From NCBI GenBank assembly GCA_019925795.1, contig CM034311.1:37923472-37987471 (forward strand): a DNA stretch of 64,000 nt, given 5' to 3'. Positions 35,201 to 43,800 of this stretch are shown in pieces. The DNA is from Dendrobium chrysotoxum. Taxonomy: Eukaryota > Streptophyta > Magnoliopsida > Asparagales > Orchidaceae. The notes under the pieces are model-generated. The model did not search any database. It was not told where the DNA came from and saw only the letters and a list, made by a program, of their open reading frames with translations. Made by a program: the position numbers and the translations under genes. Numbering within the stretch: position 1 is the first letter of the stretch; each line of letters opens with the position of its first letter.

Positions 35201-36321
35201 CCTTTACATGCCTCATTTTGACCATTTTGATGTAAATCTTTGTTAAAAATATATTTATATTTTTACTTTGTATTATTCTTTTTCTTCCGATTCCTAAAAC
35301 AAAATATGTATAACAAGTACAAATCAATATCTGTTTAATATATTCTTCTTATTTTGCGAAGCATTGGGTTGCTTGTCCACATTGGTATTTACCCTGTATC
35401 TGGATTCTAGCATGTTAATAAAATAAATTCTTTGGTTTTGGAGATGAGAAGTCTTTTTTCTTGCTTTCATAATCATTATTGAGTGGAAAATGGAGCCTTA
35501 GATGCATCAACAATCACAAATTCCAACAAGAGTGAAATGAGGAAAGTACTCATGATCTTGTGTTTGGAACTTTACTATTTTTAACTTTGTGAAGTTTTAG
35601 TCATGGCAGAAGCTTGTTAGCCAGACCCATTTGGAGTTTCATTGGCTCTTATTGCAGTAATTGATTACTGAAAATAGTGCCTTATTTGTTCTTTAAAATT
35701 GTGTTCCATCCTCTTTGTGGCCAGCCACCATGAAGGCCTGGTTGGTTTCTTGGGGCTTATGTGGTTTTCAGTCATTATTTCTCTTGCACAAGCTCTACTG
35801 GTTCTAGACCTGAATTTTCTTTTATACCAATAATGTGGTTTTCAGTCATTAATTGCTCTGCATGAATCATACCAGAAATCAGAATCACTACAAACTATCA
35901 ATAATATTCTCTGGTTGTTTTCACCTATGCTTTTCATTCAGAATTTCTTTTTTTCCTGTTATCTCATCACATCATTTCATTTCACAACTGAATAAAAAAT
36001 GCCAGAGTTCTCCAGCTTATTTTGCATCAATATACAGAATTGTGAATCACTATAAAACATAAATGCACTGGTGCTTTTTTTTTTCAGGAATGGAGCACTT
36101 GCAATGTTGAAATCCACGGATTTGATGTCCATGGCAGAATCATTATCTGCAATGCTTCCTCCTGACCAGTCCATCATCTCCACCCGAAATAACTCTCCCT
36201 CTGTCACCTCTGCAACTGCGGGTATGTGAGGATGCCAACGGTTGTGGAGAGGGTACTTCTGCTCCCATGGCTTCTTCTTGAGGTCGATCGGCACGACCAA
36301 TCTCGGACTTGGAGGAGCCAT
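14101..36321 (-). CDS. Formamidase-like gene B, complete, six exons
   Basis: Encodes 455 residues in six exons: 36321-36103, 34935-34698, 34599-34409, 23497-23262, 20308-19957 and 14232-14101. The protein belongs to the acetamidase/formamidase (FmdA/AmdA) family, enzymes that hydrolyse formamide or short amides to acid plus ammonia; I see no targeting peptide. Landmarks are [17 protein letters not shown] near the N terminus, [17 protein letters not shown] (about 100-116), [11 protein letters not shown] (about 269-279) and [16 protein letters not shown] in exon 5. All frames join without stops and exon lengths equal those of gene A, so the gene looks functional. Introns 3 (10.9 kb) and 5 (5.7 kb) are swollen by transposons. 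Intron 1 has a GC donor. Length fits plant homologues of about 450 residues. Substrate is inferred from family only. Confidence 0.88.
14388..14519. mobile_element. Tourist-like MITE 3
   Basis: Diverged member (GGCTTCTCGTTGGAG...TTGCTCCAAATAAAACT) between TTA at 14385-14387 and TTA at 14520-14522. Inside intron 5 of gene B. Confidence 0.65.
14523..14641. mobile_element. Tourist-like MITE 4, directly abutting MITE 3
   Basis: Starts TGTTTCATTTGAGAC, ends GTCGTCCCAATCGAAGCC. The TTA at 14520-14522 is shared with MITE 3 and TTA follows at 14642-14644. This suggests insertion into the neighbour's target duplication. Confidence 0.7.
14898..15116 (+). repeat. 5' LTR of Copia element
   Basis: 219 bp, starting TATAAGTGCATATATA and ending TGATTCTTCA. 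It matches 19232-19445 apart from an indel of about 8 bp and roughly a dozen substitutions by eye. The termini are TA...CA rather than TG...CA. The 5-bp target duplication is GATTC (14893-14897 and 19446-19450). Confidence 0.93.
15117..15128 (+). other. Copia primer-binding site
   Basis: TGGTATCAGAGC directly after the 5' LTR, the standard plant LTR-element sequence complementary to the 3' end of initiator tRNA-Met. Confidence 0.9.
15150..19188 (+). pseudogene. Copia gag-pol polyprotein, inactivated
   Basis: Begins [15 protein letters not shown] at 15150 in the frame that stays open from 15654 to 17795. The gag zinc knuckle is damaged ([15 protein letters not shown], second Cys replaced by Arg). 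Protease has [12 protein letters not shown]. Integrase has HSDVWG but LRTNGGIEY, with Asn where the second catalytic Asp belongs. Reverse transcriptase shows [11 protein letters not shown] and [10 protein letters not shown]. RNase H ends with [20 protein letters not shown]. Stops occur at about 15297, 15630, 17796, 17908, 18243 and 18412, and a poly-T run near 18752-18760 shifts the frame before RNase H. It makes no full polyprotein. Confidence 0.92.
19232..19445 (+). repeat. 3' LTR of Copia element
   Basis: 214 bp copy of 14898-15116 with the same TA...CA termini, preceded by a purine-rich tract and followed by the target duplication GATTC. Confidence 0.93.
19957..20308 (-). CDS. Formamidase B exon 5
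   Basis: 352 bp between TTTGAG (acceptor) and CAG|GTGTGC (donor). It completes the split Lys codon and reads [36 protein letters not shown] and [19 protein letters not shown], all highly conserved in plant formamidases. Fully open. Confidence 0.93.
20857..21707. mobile_element. Non-autonomous hAT-like DNA transposon
   Basis: 851 bp flanked by a perfect 8-bp duplication TGTTAATG (20849-20856, 21708-21715). Terminal inverted repeats are CAATGCTTAAAATTGCG and CATGGTTTAAAATTGCG (14 of 17 match). Near both ends GAGGCG/GCCTC words cluster as subterminal repeats. A GC palindrome (GGGGGCGCTGCCCCC, about 21219-21233) and a minisatellite fill the middle. The 8-bp duplication is diagnostic for hAT. No transposase is encoded. 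Located in intron 4 of gene B. Confidence 0.88.
21331..21510. repeat. GTACCGAGC minisatellite inside hAT-like element
   Basis: Roughly 18 degenerate copies of a 9-12 bp unit (consensus GTACCGAGC with short spacers such as AT, GG, AT) in 180 bp. Many units create the palindrome GGTACC. Confidence 0.85.
21716..23261. other. Intron 4 of formamidase B, unique part
   Basis: AT-rich intron sequence with no recognisable gene or repeat. Homologous intron sequence is hard to align with gene A by eye. Confidence 0.5.
23262..23497 (-). CDS. Formamidase B exon 4
   Basis: 236 bp, TTGTAG|ATTAATGAA acceptor and CTCAA|GTAAGT donor. Encodes [18 protein letters not shown], then [19 protein letters not shown], the most conserved block of the family. 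Open, with Trp retained where the pseudo-exon at 2889 has a stop. Confidence 0.92.
23498..26656. other. Intron 3 of formamidase B, first part
   Basis: The stretch 23498-25000 is a diverged relative of gene A intron 3 (41989-43400). Beyond that it is AT-rich with a 24-base poly-T run (25288-25311). No gene seen. Confidence 0.55.
26657..27889 (-). mobile_element. Candidate solo LTR with internal minisatellite
   Basis: Ends are TGATATG (left) and TGATATATCA (right). On the minus strand it has a TATA box in CTATAAATAGACC (about 27423-27435) upstream of the minisatellite. The part 27700-27889 has an inverted counterpart at 37509-37745, so the unit is repeated. No target duplication was identified, so the LTR call is tentative. 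Confidence 0.5.
26690..27300. repeat. GC-rich minisatellite, about 31-37 bp unit
   Basis: Some 18 degenerate units with the core GGTCGGAAGGACCGTAGTC followed by GGCGACGGA. The palindrome-like GGTC...GACC recurs in each. Its open frames on the minus strand (repeated [14 protein letters not shown] peptides) are by-products of the repeat. Confidence 0.88.
27890..28536. other. Intron 3 of formamidase B, second part
   Basis: AT-rich intron DNA holding an inverted pair of about 30 bp (CACCTATAGTTTGTGTGGAC near 28207 and its near-complement near 28270) and the G-rich tract listed separately. No gene seen. Confidence 0.5.
28333..28383 (+). repeat. (GGGGT)n-(GGGGGC)n tract, G-quadruplex candidate
   Basis: 51 bp: about six GGGGT units, then GGGGGC units, with at least nine runs of four or more G. 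Meets the standard four-run G-quadruplex pattern. The G strand is the template strand of gene B. Confidence 0.9.
28625..29318. mobile_element. hAT-like element nested in the RTE 5' region
   Basis: 694 bp bounded by 8-bp duplications TTGACAGC (28617-28624) and TTGACAGT (29319-29326). Ends are TATGAGTGTCA and, inverted, TAGAGGTGTCA. The interior is GC-rich with repeated GGGTTGACCC-type words near both ends. No transposase. The RTE sequence reads on across the insertion site. Confidence 0.8.
29540..31730 (+). pseudogene. RTE endonuclease-reverse transcriptase relic
   Basis: Translated pieces follow the order of a plant RTE protein: an endonuclease start near 29541 (IRIRT*RK, where the usual Trp codon is now TAG), the IDYFL and QHRLVVFDF boxes, then RT boxes [23 protein letters not shown] and FVDDIFLID. 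Many Trp and Gln codons have become stops, and there are small frame changes. Confidence 0.85.
32381..33598. other. Intron 3 of formamidase B, third part
   Basis: AT-rich intron sequence after the RTE insertion. No gene or clear repeat recognised. Confidence 0.5.
33599..34211 (-). mobile_element. Solo LTR, Gypsy-related
   Basis: 613 bp with mirrored ends TGATAGG...CCATCA. Read on the minus strand it starts TGATGGACCGGCTGAGCCGG, like the Gypsy LTR start TGATAAGCCGG at 61238. Its other end resembles the LTR end at 4939. Flanks AATAT (33594-33598) and AATTT (34212-34216) could be an imperfect 5-bp duplication. No internal region remains. Confidence 0.68.
34409..34599 (-). CDS. Formamidase B exon 3
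   Basis: 191 bp, AAAACAG|GTGTCC acceptor and GGATTG|GTAAGA donor. Encodes [35 protein letters not shown] and [18 protein letters not shown]. Open and same length as in gene A. Confidence 0.93.
34698..34935 (-). CDS. Formamidase B exon 2
   Basis: 238 bp, TTGTGCAG|GGACAT acceptor and CCAG|GTGGTC donor. Encodes [60 protein letters not shown] and [12 protein letters not shown]. Open. Confidence 0.93.
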
Positions 36322-36555
36322 CACCTGAATTTGTGAAGGAGCTCAGCAGCCGAGCTTAGATGATCGCTAAATTCTGTGAATTCTGCCAATGATTGTGAGT
36401 CTCTTGTTTACTGAGATGAAAACAAAAAAGTTGAAAAGGATTTTCATTATTATCGTCAAAGGAGTGGTCCGTCTTGCTCTATGTTGATATTATCCTTATT
36501 GTTTGCTTCGTATTTCTTCGTTAATATTTGATAAAGAACTGTAACATTATGTAAT
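35403..36555. repeat. Segmental duplication, right copy, block 1
   Basis: Counterpart of 793-2092: intron 1, exon 1 and upstream DNA of gene B. It lacks about 80 bp that the left copy retains upstream of exon 1. Confidence 0.85.
36103..36321 (-). CDS. Formamidase B exon 1
   Basis: 219 bp, 73 codons from [20 protein letters not shown] to SVDFNI. By comparison with genes A and C the exon ends at ATT, but the donor here is GCAAGT instead of GTAAGT. The only nearby GT (four bases later) would break the frame into exon 2. The start is the ATG preceded by GGTG, shared by all three copies. Confidence 0.9.
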
Positions 36556-37508
36556 ATATTTATAATTATATTCTACTCTATAATAAAATTTATTAAAATG
36601 ATTATTTTTCAAGCTCAGACTACCAAGTTAGCACTTATGTGCATTTTAATTCGTGCTATTATGGGAGTAATTAAACAAAATAAAATAAAATATCAAAAAT
36701 TTATTGATGGAGTATAAATTAAAATTATTGATTTAATTTTCTTAATTTCTCTTTCACTCAAATCACAGCATCCAAAGAAATACTTTTGTGGTAAAAAAAA
36801 TAATTTGTTTGGAAGATGATTTTTTCATATTTTTTAAATTTTTATTTGTAAAAAATTAATTTTGAATTGTGGCTTAGAAAGGTCCGCCCTAAGGCCAACT
36901 AAAATATGACACAAAGTAAATATTTATTGTTCAGCCCACAAAATATTTTTTATTCACAGCTATTAATTATCACAAAAAAAATTTTCCTATAAAAAGTCTT
37001 TATAAGGAGAATGTTCAATTTATTTCATCAGCAGAATCAAACAAAACATAATTATTGTTTTTAACGTATAATCAAAAGAAATTTATTCTAAACAGAATAT
37101 TTTATTGATATTTTAATAATAATAAAAATATTTTGATCAAAATTTAATTATAATATATTTAAAATTATTAAAATTATTTTGAGATAAATATAATATAAAT
37201 AGTTAATTAAAAATTAAATTATATTTATCTCAAAATTAATTTAATAATTTTAAATATATTAAAATTGAATTAAAATTAAAATATTTAAAATTAATTATTT
37301 ATCATAATTAATTTTCAATTCTATATTTGGATACAGTTAGCTTATATTAACTAATATATAGATTTTGATATTTATTAATAATATATCTCTTATTAATATA
37401 CTTTTATTTTAAATAAAAATAAAAAGAGATATATAGATATATGATATTTGAAATATTATGACATATATTTTCAGATTTAGTGAACTTCGACGTCTGAAAA
37501 TATGGGGC
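36322..37508. other. Intergenic region between formamidase A and B
   Basis: Very AT-rich. Holds the upstream region of gene B (36322-36555, duplicated at the left) and a long inverted repeat (listed separately). No TATA box is obvious upstream of gene B. Confidence 0.5.
37125..37290. repeat. Long AT-rich inverted repeat
   Basis: The arm at about 37128-37196 (ending TTTTGAGATAAATATAAT) is the near-complement of about 37210-37280 (ATTATATTTATCTCAAAA...). The arms are some 65-70 bp with a short loop. It may be a MITE or a hairpin-forming relic; no target duplication was resolved. Confidence 0.7.
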
Positions 37509-37745
37509 AACTGATATATCATCAAAAAATTATCTTGATCGGGCGCGAATCTTGAGGCAAAATCAAGTCGGAAACTTCAAAAATTAAATCGAAGACCATA
37601 TGAACTCCAATTTCAGCAAACTTATAGTCAAATTGAACGTCTCGGAAATACGACGACAACAAATTCGACTCAATCCGAGCCCAAATGAGTCCAAATCAAA
37701 AACCTCAACGTCTCGGAAATACGAACCCGACGTCTCGGAAAAGTA
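37509..37745 (+). repeat. LTR-like fragment next to the gene A stop codon
   Basis: Starts TGATATATCATC and is the inverted counterpart of 27700-27889. It contains three GACGTCTCGGAAA-like words (AACGTCTCGGAAATACGA near 37637 and 37707, GACGTCTCGGAAA near 37729). It ends about 17 bp from the stop codon of gene A, so most of that gene's original 3' flank has been replaced. Confidence 0.7.
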
Positions 37746-37761
37746 TAATTATTTATCACAA

Positions 37762-37893
37762 TTACTTTTCTTTAGACTTGCTTAGGTTTGGAGTGATGGG
37801 AAGGTCTCCATCGTAAGAACATTGGAAAACATCCGGCAACTTCTTCACAATTCTTGGTCCCACCAATGACCTTTGACACTTTGGCCGTATATC
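37762..37893 (-). CDS. Formamidase A exon 6 (last)
   Basis: 132 bp, acceptor GTACACAG|GATATA. Encodes [30 protein letters not shown] and a Lys-rich end before TAA. Diverged from B (RSLVGPRI for RLPVGPRV). Confidence 0.9.
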   Translation of the reverse strand, partial: DIRPKCQRSLVGPRIVKKLPDVFQCSYDGDLPITPNLSKSKEK

Positions 37894-40800
37894 CTGTGTA
37901 CGGATAACACAAGTTTAATAGTGGTAAAAATGTAAATTAAACAAAGTCAATATAAGATAGATGTAAATTCTCATTCATCCATCACACATAATATTTTTTG
38001 GGCATATCTGTTAAGATAAAATCACACGCACATCACATATATAAGATTTGAATCTAAAATCTTTTAATTAGAAATTTTCAACTGAAATCATTTTATTTCC
38101 GATAAAATTTTTTCGTCAAAAATAACTTATTTTTTATGTAGTGTATTTTTATATCACTTAATGATTTAACATTTATATATCTTACACCTAAAATTTATTA
38201 TTTAAGACATTTAATTATTATTTAAAAAATAAATGAATATTTTCTAATATATGAGATGATGTAACATCATAAAAAATTTTAAGTGTAGTCATATTTTTTA
38301 GTTATTATTTTATTAATATTATATTAGAAAAATTAGAACCAAATGATATTTTATAAAGGAAAAAAATTGAATTAGAATATTATCAAAATTCTATTTTTAA
38401 ATTTATTTTAAAATAAATATAATGCACAAATATTCAATATTCTCCTTATGACTTATTTGATCATTTTAAGTCAACTCATGCAAATATAGTGATTTTTTAT
38501 GTAAAATAGTTAAAACATTTTTTTTTAAATTCTAGCAAAAATTAATTACAGTTTATTCTTTTATTTATTTATTTGTTATAATAATTATTATATTATTATT
38601 GACTGTGATTGAAAAATTATCCTTTCATTTTTTAACGGCTGTGAAAAAGCGGTCGAATTGTGCCGTGGATACTCCGACTTGAGAAGGGGAGGAGATGAAG
38701 AGCGGACCTGGTCGAAAATGGCGATGGGGATAGCAAGGGTGGCGACTGCATTGGGAGCGTCAACGATGCCGGAGATACGGCCTTCACAGGGGCAACAAGA
38801 GAGGAGGAGGTAAGCCTGCTCCTTGGAATAGCCGAATTTGTAGAGGTAGTCAATGGCATTGAGCACGGCACGCTTGTAGGCTAAAGTAGCGTCCATGAAA
38901 TGCTGCCGCCCGCTTTCGTCCACGCTGATGCCCTCGAACACCAGCCACTCTGAGAATCGAGGCTCTACTGGCCCGATCTCGAAGATCGGGTTCACGTGCA
39001 GCGCGGTTGGCCCCATTGGGGTGAGATATTCTTTCATTCCGCCCCTTATTATCTCGCACCTGGAAAAAAAAAAGAATCGAAGTTAGGGCATACTTTTTAT
39101 CTTTTGTTGTACATATTCATCAAACCACCTAAATATATTTGGAGTCATTATCATTTTCAAATGATGTCACATTTATCTTTCGAAGAGGAAGAACAATAAA
39201 AATAAAGAAAGATTTAAAAAAACTCAAATCTCGACATGCGGAAAAATAAAGTTTTTAAAAAATGTTACAGTACACTTTACGTTAATTTGTTTAATCTTTG
39301 TCAATTGCTGTCCTTGGCCACCTAATTGTTGGCACTTGCGAGCTCACAGATCTAAGCATGGCCTGGGCTGGTTATTTGATTCAGCTTTTCTCCTTAGACT
39401 TGGGCACTGAGTTGCTTATCCTTTATTCGTTTGCTATCTCAGTCTGCATGTACACGTGGCCTCAAAGATTTGATCTTTTTGTGTTTAAGGAACAATGTAA
39501 ACCTCATTATTCAAGTTTCAGCACCTCAAAAAATTTTCATTCTCTGTAGTATATCTCAAGTGGTAATAAGTACTTCAATTTTAACTTTTCTGCAAGGTTT
39601 ATTATCAGACCCTAGAAGCAAACCTCATAGGTGTGAAAGGGAGAGAATTAAAATTGACCATATCTTTGTTGAATTGTCTTCTTTTTACAAACATATATCT
39701 ACTGACATATAGGCAAGAGAAAAAAATAATAAAAGAGAATATCTTCAATAGGAAGGAAATATAACAATAATAAATTATGTAGAGTACTACTATAAATAGT
39801 TTACACATGTGATAATTTAGATATGGTAAGCCCCCTTTGTGTATGCACAAACATAAGGTGACAGAAGATGTCAACATGAGTTTGGATACATTAGTGACTA
39901 AAGATGAAATAGCTGAAGGTTTTGTTGCGCAATAGTTGTGAGTGTTACAATAGAGTGCAACCAATACAAGAAAAAGAGATAAGTGTGAATATGCTGCAAT
40001 AGTCAGCAATGAGATTCATATTACATATGACATATATAAGATTTTCAAATAATAGTATCTAAGTGAGTGTCGACAAAGAGTATAAATAATAAGCATTGAT
40101 GGAGAGGTATACATAGTGAGGATAAAAGGCGCAGTCACTACTAGAGAACACAAGTAACTTGTTGAGGTGAATGAATATTGTAAGAATAGAGAAGGCTTGA
40201 AGGTTTGATGATGAAAATCAGTTGTATGCAGTGTTTGGTGACATAATAGGTATAAAAATAGGAGAAATGTGCGTTACTTTTGGAGGTTAGTGACGCCATT
40301 GCTTGGGGCATCTTGCAAATGGCTTCATTGATGAGCTGATGCAACCAAAAGTTCTCAAAATAAGTAAGAAAATTCTTTGTCACAAAAAAGAAAAACTATA
40401 AAAAACACTAGGTCTCCACAACAATTTGGAGACTACAAAATACACTAAAGCTCATAAAAACACCTTCCTTAAACATAACATAACAAACATAACAAAGATC
40501 AACTTCAACCTAAAACAGCTTGAGAAGAAAGATACAAATGAGGTGGACACTTGCGGAGAGAAGAAAGAGGTAAGAAGCCCGAGACGAAATATAGGTCGCA
40601 AGCTATAGAGAGGAGAAGAGGAAGAAGGCTAGCTCGCAAGCTAGGAAAACCCGCAGGTTTACATTCCAAATATTTTCATTCACCCAAAATATGCTCTCAA
40701 ATGCCACAAATCAGCCCCCATTTATAGGAGAAGAAAGGGAGCTAAACAGCCAAAACAGCCGCCCACTCAAGCCAACCAGAAAAGAAAAGGAAAAGGCAGC

Positions 40801-43800
40801 ATTTAAATCACGTTGGAGCTCCACCCGAATAGCCACAGCCATTGAACCGGGACAACAAAAGGGGAGCATGAACCTAACAGCCAGCAAGGGGACCCAGGAA
40901 AGCAAAAAAGGGGAGTAGGAACCTAACAGCCAGCAAGGGGATCCGGAAAAGCAAAAAGCCAAGCAGCAGCTCAGCTGCTTCTATTTATTTCAGCCCCAAA
41001 TCATCAACTTAAGTTAGCTCAAATGATAAGCACCCAAAGTAGCAAGCACACCAAAGGAAATTAAATTTTTGCCGACCCGCCCTTTGCCTACATCATGAGC
41101 TCAAATCACATGAATGAGAATCAAGAAGGCATACTCGTGTGATGTCAAGCGAAAACATTAGAGAAATGGTGAATTCCACATGGAGAATCATAGTAAGCAT
41201 GCATGATTACATGAATTCAAAAGGTTGTGGAATGTTGTGATGCAATAGATGGACACATAAGGCCAATGTGCATGAGGGATATTGGAGGGCTGAGGTCTTG
41301 ATCGTGGATGTAATTGGAGGGTGTATCACATGGTTTGGAAGTATTGCAGATTACACGGACAAACATGTGCACACGCATAGGCTTGGTGCATACAATATGA
41401 GTGATCAATAGTGGGTTTCAAGCACATGTATTGCTTGAGAATGGAATTTGATGGCTCTGATTTCATGTTAGAAAGAGAGGAAGAGAGAATTTGTAAGACC
41501 ACATCTCATTTTCTTTGTAGTGCAAGCATATATGCTTATATATAGGTAAGAGAAGATGACAATAAAGAAAATTATAAGAAGTTTGAATATTCTTAATATT
41601 GACATAATGTAACAATAATAATATTGTAGCTTTTTATTATAAATGGTGAGTACATGAAATAATTTGAATATAGTAATTATTTGATGGTTGAATTTTTTAT
41701 TCTCCTAGCATATTTCAAGCATAAAGGCATACTGAATTAAGAGATACTATACTTGAGTTCTAGGAATCCGCTCATCTCTATTGCTCCACAAAATGAAACT
41801 TCACCATCGCCTTGAGAGAAGTGCATGTCACCTGTACTGAGGTTTGCACCTTCCACAAAAACTGGAAGATATATTTTTGATCCTCTACTTAGATTTTTGA
41901 TGTCACAATTTCCTCCATTTTCCCTTCCTGGAATTGTTCTTGCAGCCTCATTTGCAATCTTCTCCCATTCAGGTGTTCCGTCATTAATCTACAATGCACA
42001 GGAATAGTGAACTTGCTTATTTGATCTATGTCTGTATTTCAATTTGATTATGATAATACATCTTTCTTGAATGCATTCAACTGAAATTTAATATTCTTAA
42101 ATGATTCTCATCATCATATCATAAGTTCAAGATTTTATATGTACCATGAGTAATTTGATTCAAAGTAGAAGTTTGGTTAGATATAGTTGTGACATACAGG
42201 AAGTTTCATGATGATGGGAATGCAGTATTTGTACTTCATAAAATTAGTTTTTATTTTTATTTTTTTAATAGTTTAGAATCAATGCCATTCAGTCAGCATA
42301 ATGAAGCACTGTTCTGATTATTTGTTTCAACTCATTTAAACTGCTGAGATTGGTTAACTGTAGAGCCAATGAAGAAAGAAAAATATACTAGACCATTATG
42401 AAATTTGAATGAAAGATAGAAGCTAGTTATCATTCCTTTCCTAGGCAACAAATGGACAATTGTGTCTCATGTTGCTATTTTGGTGATGAGTATATCAGTT
42501 GTGAACAAGATGTTGTTCGTGTAAATTCTTCAGTTAGGAATTGGAGCAAGGTTGAAGAAGGTTGACAATTGTTGAGCTATAATACCAATTAACACAACGT
42601 GAAGTAGATTTTTGTCTAGAAAGAGATCCAAGAATTATAATGATATCAGGAAAATTGAACTTTATAAAGCGCCGAAGCAAGATACAAGAAGGATAAGGAT
42701 AACTAGGAAGGCTGAAATGAAATAGGATTCAGTTTCTCATCAAAGTTATCCATGAAAAAAAAGGGATTTGAGAAGTAGATATGTTGCCTTTATTTTGATC
42801 TCGGGCCCATGGATTTGAGCCATTCAAGCATTCTTTTTACAAAAATATGGATGGTAGAAGTAGAACTACCACATCAACCCTATTTAGACACTGACTTGTG
42901 GAAGCTTAATGTATTGGGTATATCTTGTTTTAATTCTACAAGTTGGTTTACCTTGACATCAACCCTATTTAGACACCGACTCAGTGGAAGCTTAATGCAT
43001 TGGGTATATCTTGTTTTAGTTTTACAAGTTGGTTTAACTTGAAGAGAGAAATGCACAAAAGGAGATATATAATAAAGATTGAACGTTGACTAACTTAACT
43101 AAAAATGAAGATTCTAAATGTGTTCGATTTACCCAACTAAATTTAGTTGTCTAGTGGTAGCTTTTATGTCTATGAGCTTAATGTTGACTTCATATGCTAT
43201 GTTTCGTGTCTGTAGATTCCATATAGTATGCAAATTTACTAATGGTCTTGTTGTTAGATTTGGGCAGTGGTTTTTGAATTTATACCCTGATTCTTTTGGT
43301 TAGGGAAGTTGGAGTTTTTCATTTGGGGCAGTAGAATTTGAATTGATGTGAAAGTTTTCATTTCTTCTTTGTATTGTGTTTTAACTAAGGTTGATGGTTG
43401 GGGTTTCCTTATACTTGTTGTATTTGTAGAGACTTGTGGTTCTACTTGTGTCCACTTGGTTCGATTGTTATTGATGCAGTCAAGGTAGGGGCTGATTTGG
43501 AGAGGTTTTTAGTGGCTATTTGGTCTTCCCCATGCAGGACTTCGGTTTTCCCTCCTGGCTCTTCGTTTCCCAAGCTACCCTTTCCGTTTCCTTGCTGGCT
43601 TTACTGTTGGCTGCTCCTTTTTCCCTGTTGTGGTTACTCGGTTTTCCCATTTGTTGAAACCTATTCAGGATGTTTTATTTCCTAATTAATTAAGCTGATT
43701 TGGAAGAGCTTTGTGGTTGTTTTGGATTCTATTGGCTGTTTGGGTGGCAAATTTAAGTGAGCATCTAATATCCTTTCCCCTTCTTTTTCTATATAAGGTG

